Shown here: piece by piece, positions 41,905 through 42,810 of the stretch
Layout of the letters: every line of letters begins with the position of its first letter
How positions within the stretch are numbered: the stretch's first letter is position 1
Source of the DNA: Pseudomonas putida
Lineage (GTDB): Bacteria > Pseudomonadota > Gammaproteobacteria > Pseudomonadales > Pseudomonadaceae
Assembly: GCF_028682475.1 (NCBI RefSeq)
Contig: NZ_JANHLE010000038.1
Span: 1-42,810 of the forward strand
Direction of reading: 5' to 3'
DNA length: 42,810 nucleotides
Program-made: the position numbers and the translations under genes
Notes under the pieces: model-generated
What the model was told of the DNA's origin: nothing
Databases searched by the model: none
Seen by the model: the letters and a program-made list of their open reading frames with translations, nothing else

Positions 41905-41948
41905 GAATATTATGGTTAGAATATTATTCTCATAATATTTTTCTGCAA
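41905..41948 (-). promoter_or_regulatory. Promoter overlapped by a palindromic TetR operator
   Basis: AATATTATG (41906-41914) and CATAATATT (41931-41939) are perfect inverted arms, and GAATATTAT repeats directly at 41905 and 41919. On the minus strand, -35 TTGCAG (41948-41943), 16-base spacer and -10 TAATAT (41926-41921) lie within it, so repressor binding would block polymerase. Confidence 0.65.
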
Positions 41949-42008
41949 GCACTTTCCCTTGCCGCCTGTCGTGCAAAGGAAGAAAAAGGGAAGGAAAACT
42001 TTTTTCGA

Positions 42009-42048
42009 GACAAAAACAAAAGGCTCATTCAATAATCGAATGAGCCTT
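42009..42048 (-). terminator. Intrinsic terminator of the Ala/Glu tRNA operon
   Basis: A perfect 11-base stem (AAGGCTCATTC/GAATGAGCCTT) and 7-base loop, followed by TTTTGTTTTTG on the minus strand. It lies 24 bases past the last tRNA-Glu. Confidence 0.92.
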
Positions 42049-42071
42049 GAAATCCCACAAAGTGGGTAAAA

Positions 42072-42147
42072 TGGCGTCCCCTAGGGGACTCGAACCCCTG
42101 TTACCGCCGTGAAAGGGCGGTGTCCTAGGCCACTAGACGAAGGGGAC
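42072..42147 (-). tRNA. tRNA-Glu(UUC), second copy
   Basis: A 76-base cloverleaf with encoded CCA, anticodon TTC (CTTTCAC loop) and acceptor GTCCCCT paired with AGGGGAC. Identical to the copy at 42321. Confidence 0.97.
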
Positions 42148-42191
42148 TTGTAACCTTCGTGCAGATCCGTTTTCACGAATCCTGGCAAAAT

Positions 42192-42267
42192 TGGTGGAGC
42201 TAAGCGGGATCGAACCGCTGACCTCCTGCATGCCATGCAGGCGCTCTCCCAGCTGAGCTATAGCCCC
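42192..42267 (-). tRNA. tRNA-Ala(GGC), second copy
   Basis: A 76-base cloverleaf with encoded CCA. Loop ATGGCAT gives anticodon GGC; the acceptor is GGGGCTA paired with TAGCTCC through a G-T pair. Identical to the copy at 42475. Confidence 0.97.
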
Positions 42268-42320
42268 AGATTTCTAGCCTCTCGGCCCAGCGATCTCTTT
42301 CGACATCACTTGTGTAAAAC

Positions 42321-42396
42321 TGGCGTCCCCTAGGGGACTCGAACCCCTGTTACCGCCGTGAAAGGGCGGTGTCCTAGGCCACTAGACGAAGGGGAC
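42321..42396 (-). tRNA. tRNA-Glu(UUC), first copy
   Basis: A 76-base cloverleaf with encoded CCA and TTC anticodon. Second gene of the operon after tRNA-Ala. Confidence 0.97.
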
Positions 42397-42439
42397 GAAC
42401 CTTCTTACCTTACAACCCGGTCGCTGGAACCCGGTTGAC

Positions 42440-42466
42440 TTCGCAGTCAGTGTAACCGACTGCGAA
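42440..42466 (-). other. Hairpin in the first Ala-Glu spacer
   Basis: A perfect 9-base stem (TTCGCAGTC/GACTGCGAA) with a 9-base loop lies between tRNA-Ala and tRNA-Glu in the precursor. It is probably an RNase processing structure, as no T-run follows. Confidence 0.5.
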
Positions 42467-42474
42467 TCGGAATT

Positions 42475-42550
42475 TGGTGGAGCTAAGCGGGATCGAACCG
42501 CTGACCTCCTGCATGCCATGCAGGCGCTCTCCCAGCTGAGCTATAGCCCC
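42475..42550 (-). tRNA. tRNA-Ala(GGC), first copy
   Basis: A 76-base cloverleaf with encoded CCA and GGC anticodon. First gene of the Ala-Glu-Ala-Glu operon. Confidence 0.97.
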
Positions 42551-42625
42551 ACAATGTCGCTTTGAACTGAATCGCTTGGCTGGGTGCTTCGCGTTTCGTT
42601 TCGTTCATCGCTGTGGACGGGGCGC

Positions 42626-42654
42626 ATATTAAGATCGGATTGCAGACCTGTCAA
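42626..42654 (-). promoter_or_regulatory. Strong sigma-70 promoter of the Ala/Glu tRNA operon
   Basis: On the minus strand, a perfect -35 TTGACA (42654-42649), 17-base spacer and -10 TAATAT (42631-42626). A GCGCCCC discriminator follows, the GC-rich kind typical of stringently controlled stable-RNA promoters. Confidence 0.92.
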
Positions 42655-42722
42655 ATATATTTTCAACAAAATCCAAAAAAAATTTCCGAGATAACAAACA
42701 CTTACCGCCCCACTACGGCAAA

Positions 42723-42743
42723 CACCCCGATTTTGCTGGGGTG
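42723..42743 (-). terminator. Hairpin, possibly ending the gene upstream of the window
   Basis: Stem CACCCC/GGGGTG with a 9-base loop, then TTTG on the minus strand. By synteny the gene beyond the window edge is probably gltX; this could be its terminator. Confidence 0.4.
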
Positions 42744-42750
42744 CAAGCCT

Positions 42751-42774
42751 GTGGGAGCCGGCCTTGCCGGCGAT
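42751..42774. repeat. REP-like core, second class
   Basis: The same 24-base core as at 31279 (GTGGGAGCCGGCC…GGCGAT), here without the matching outer arm inside the window. Confidence 0.75.
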
Positions 42775-42810
42775 CCGGGCACCGCGCAATAACTGGCACT
42801 GCGCAGCCCC

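Overview
The window looks like a stretch of Pseudomonas chromosome (P. putida/P. fluorescens-type). Support comes from GC-rich, C/G-ending codon use in the core genes, putida-type REP elements, and a gene order truA-trpF-accD-folC-dedD-cvpA-purF-metZ-SDR preceded by leuC-leuD-leuB-asd-usg-fimV. From memory this is the order of the PA3106-PA3133 region of P. aeruginosa. Species cannot be fixed from the sequence alone.

Layout. 1-1.5 kb: two coupled unknown genes, the second a membrane protein resembling DUF6708. 1.5-6.6 kb: orphan arsB, divergent cytochrome b561, a PLP enzyme of the ACC deaminase/D-cysteine desulfhydrase family, and fadH. 6.8-11.8 kb: an AT-richer accessory segment with a pertactin-like autotransporter (KPDVPA hexapeptide repeats), an RcsB/BvgA-like response regulator with no kinase in view, and long non-coding gaps with a 22-bp tandem repeat. 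11.8-14 kb: a membrane-anchored nitrilase-fold protein without its catalytic Cys, plus an AraC regulator. 14-15.1 kb: a 28-residue small protein and a Pro/Ala-rich lipoprotein. 15.3-15.9 kb: tRNA-Val and three tRNA-Asp genes under a clear sigma-70 promoter.

16-25 kb is a tight minus-strand housekeeping block: tRNA modification (truA), tryptophan (trpF), fatty acids (accD), folate (folC), a SPOR protein (dedD), cvpA, purine (purF), methionine (metZ) and an SDR. Several junctions are 4-base stop/start overlaps. 25-33.4 kb: fimV, the Asd-like pseudoenzyme usg, asd, leuB, leuD and leuC, with a divergent LysR gene and palindromes in the shared promoter. 34.5-37.8 kb: a five-PAS GGDEF-EAL protein with intact motifs. 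37.9-39.4 kb: an ibpA-type small heat-shock gene with a readable sigma-32 promoter and a ROSE-type RNA thermometer, then dusC. 40-42 kb: a TetR-hydrolase-thioesterase operon with an AT-rich palindromic operator. 42-42.6 kb: two Ala-Glu tRNA pairs behind a near-consensus promoter; the gene upstream, outside the window, is probably gltX by synteny.

Most of the window is ordinary core genome. The parts worth a second look are the autotransporter/response-regulator segment, the two pseudoenzymes (nitrilase-like and Asd-like), the RNA thermometer, the tRNA-Asp duplications with a decayed internal terminator, several unassigned palindromes, and a few very small genes.
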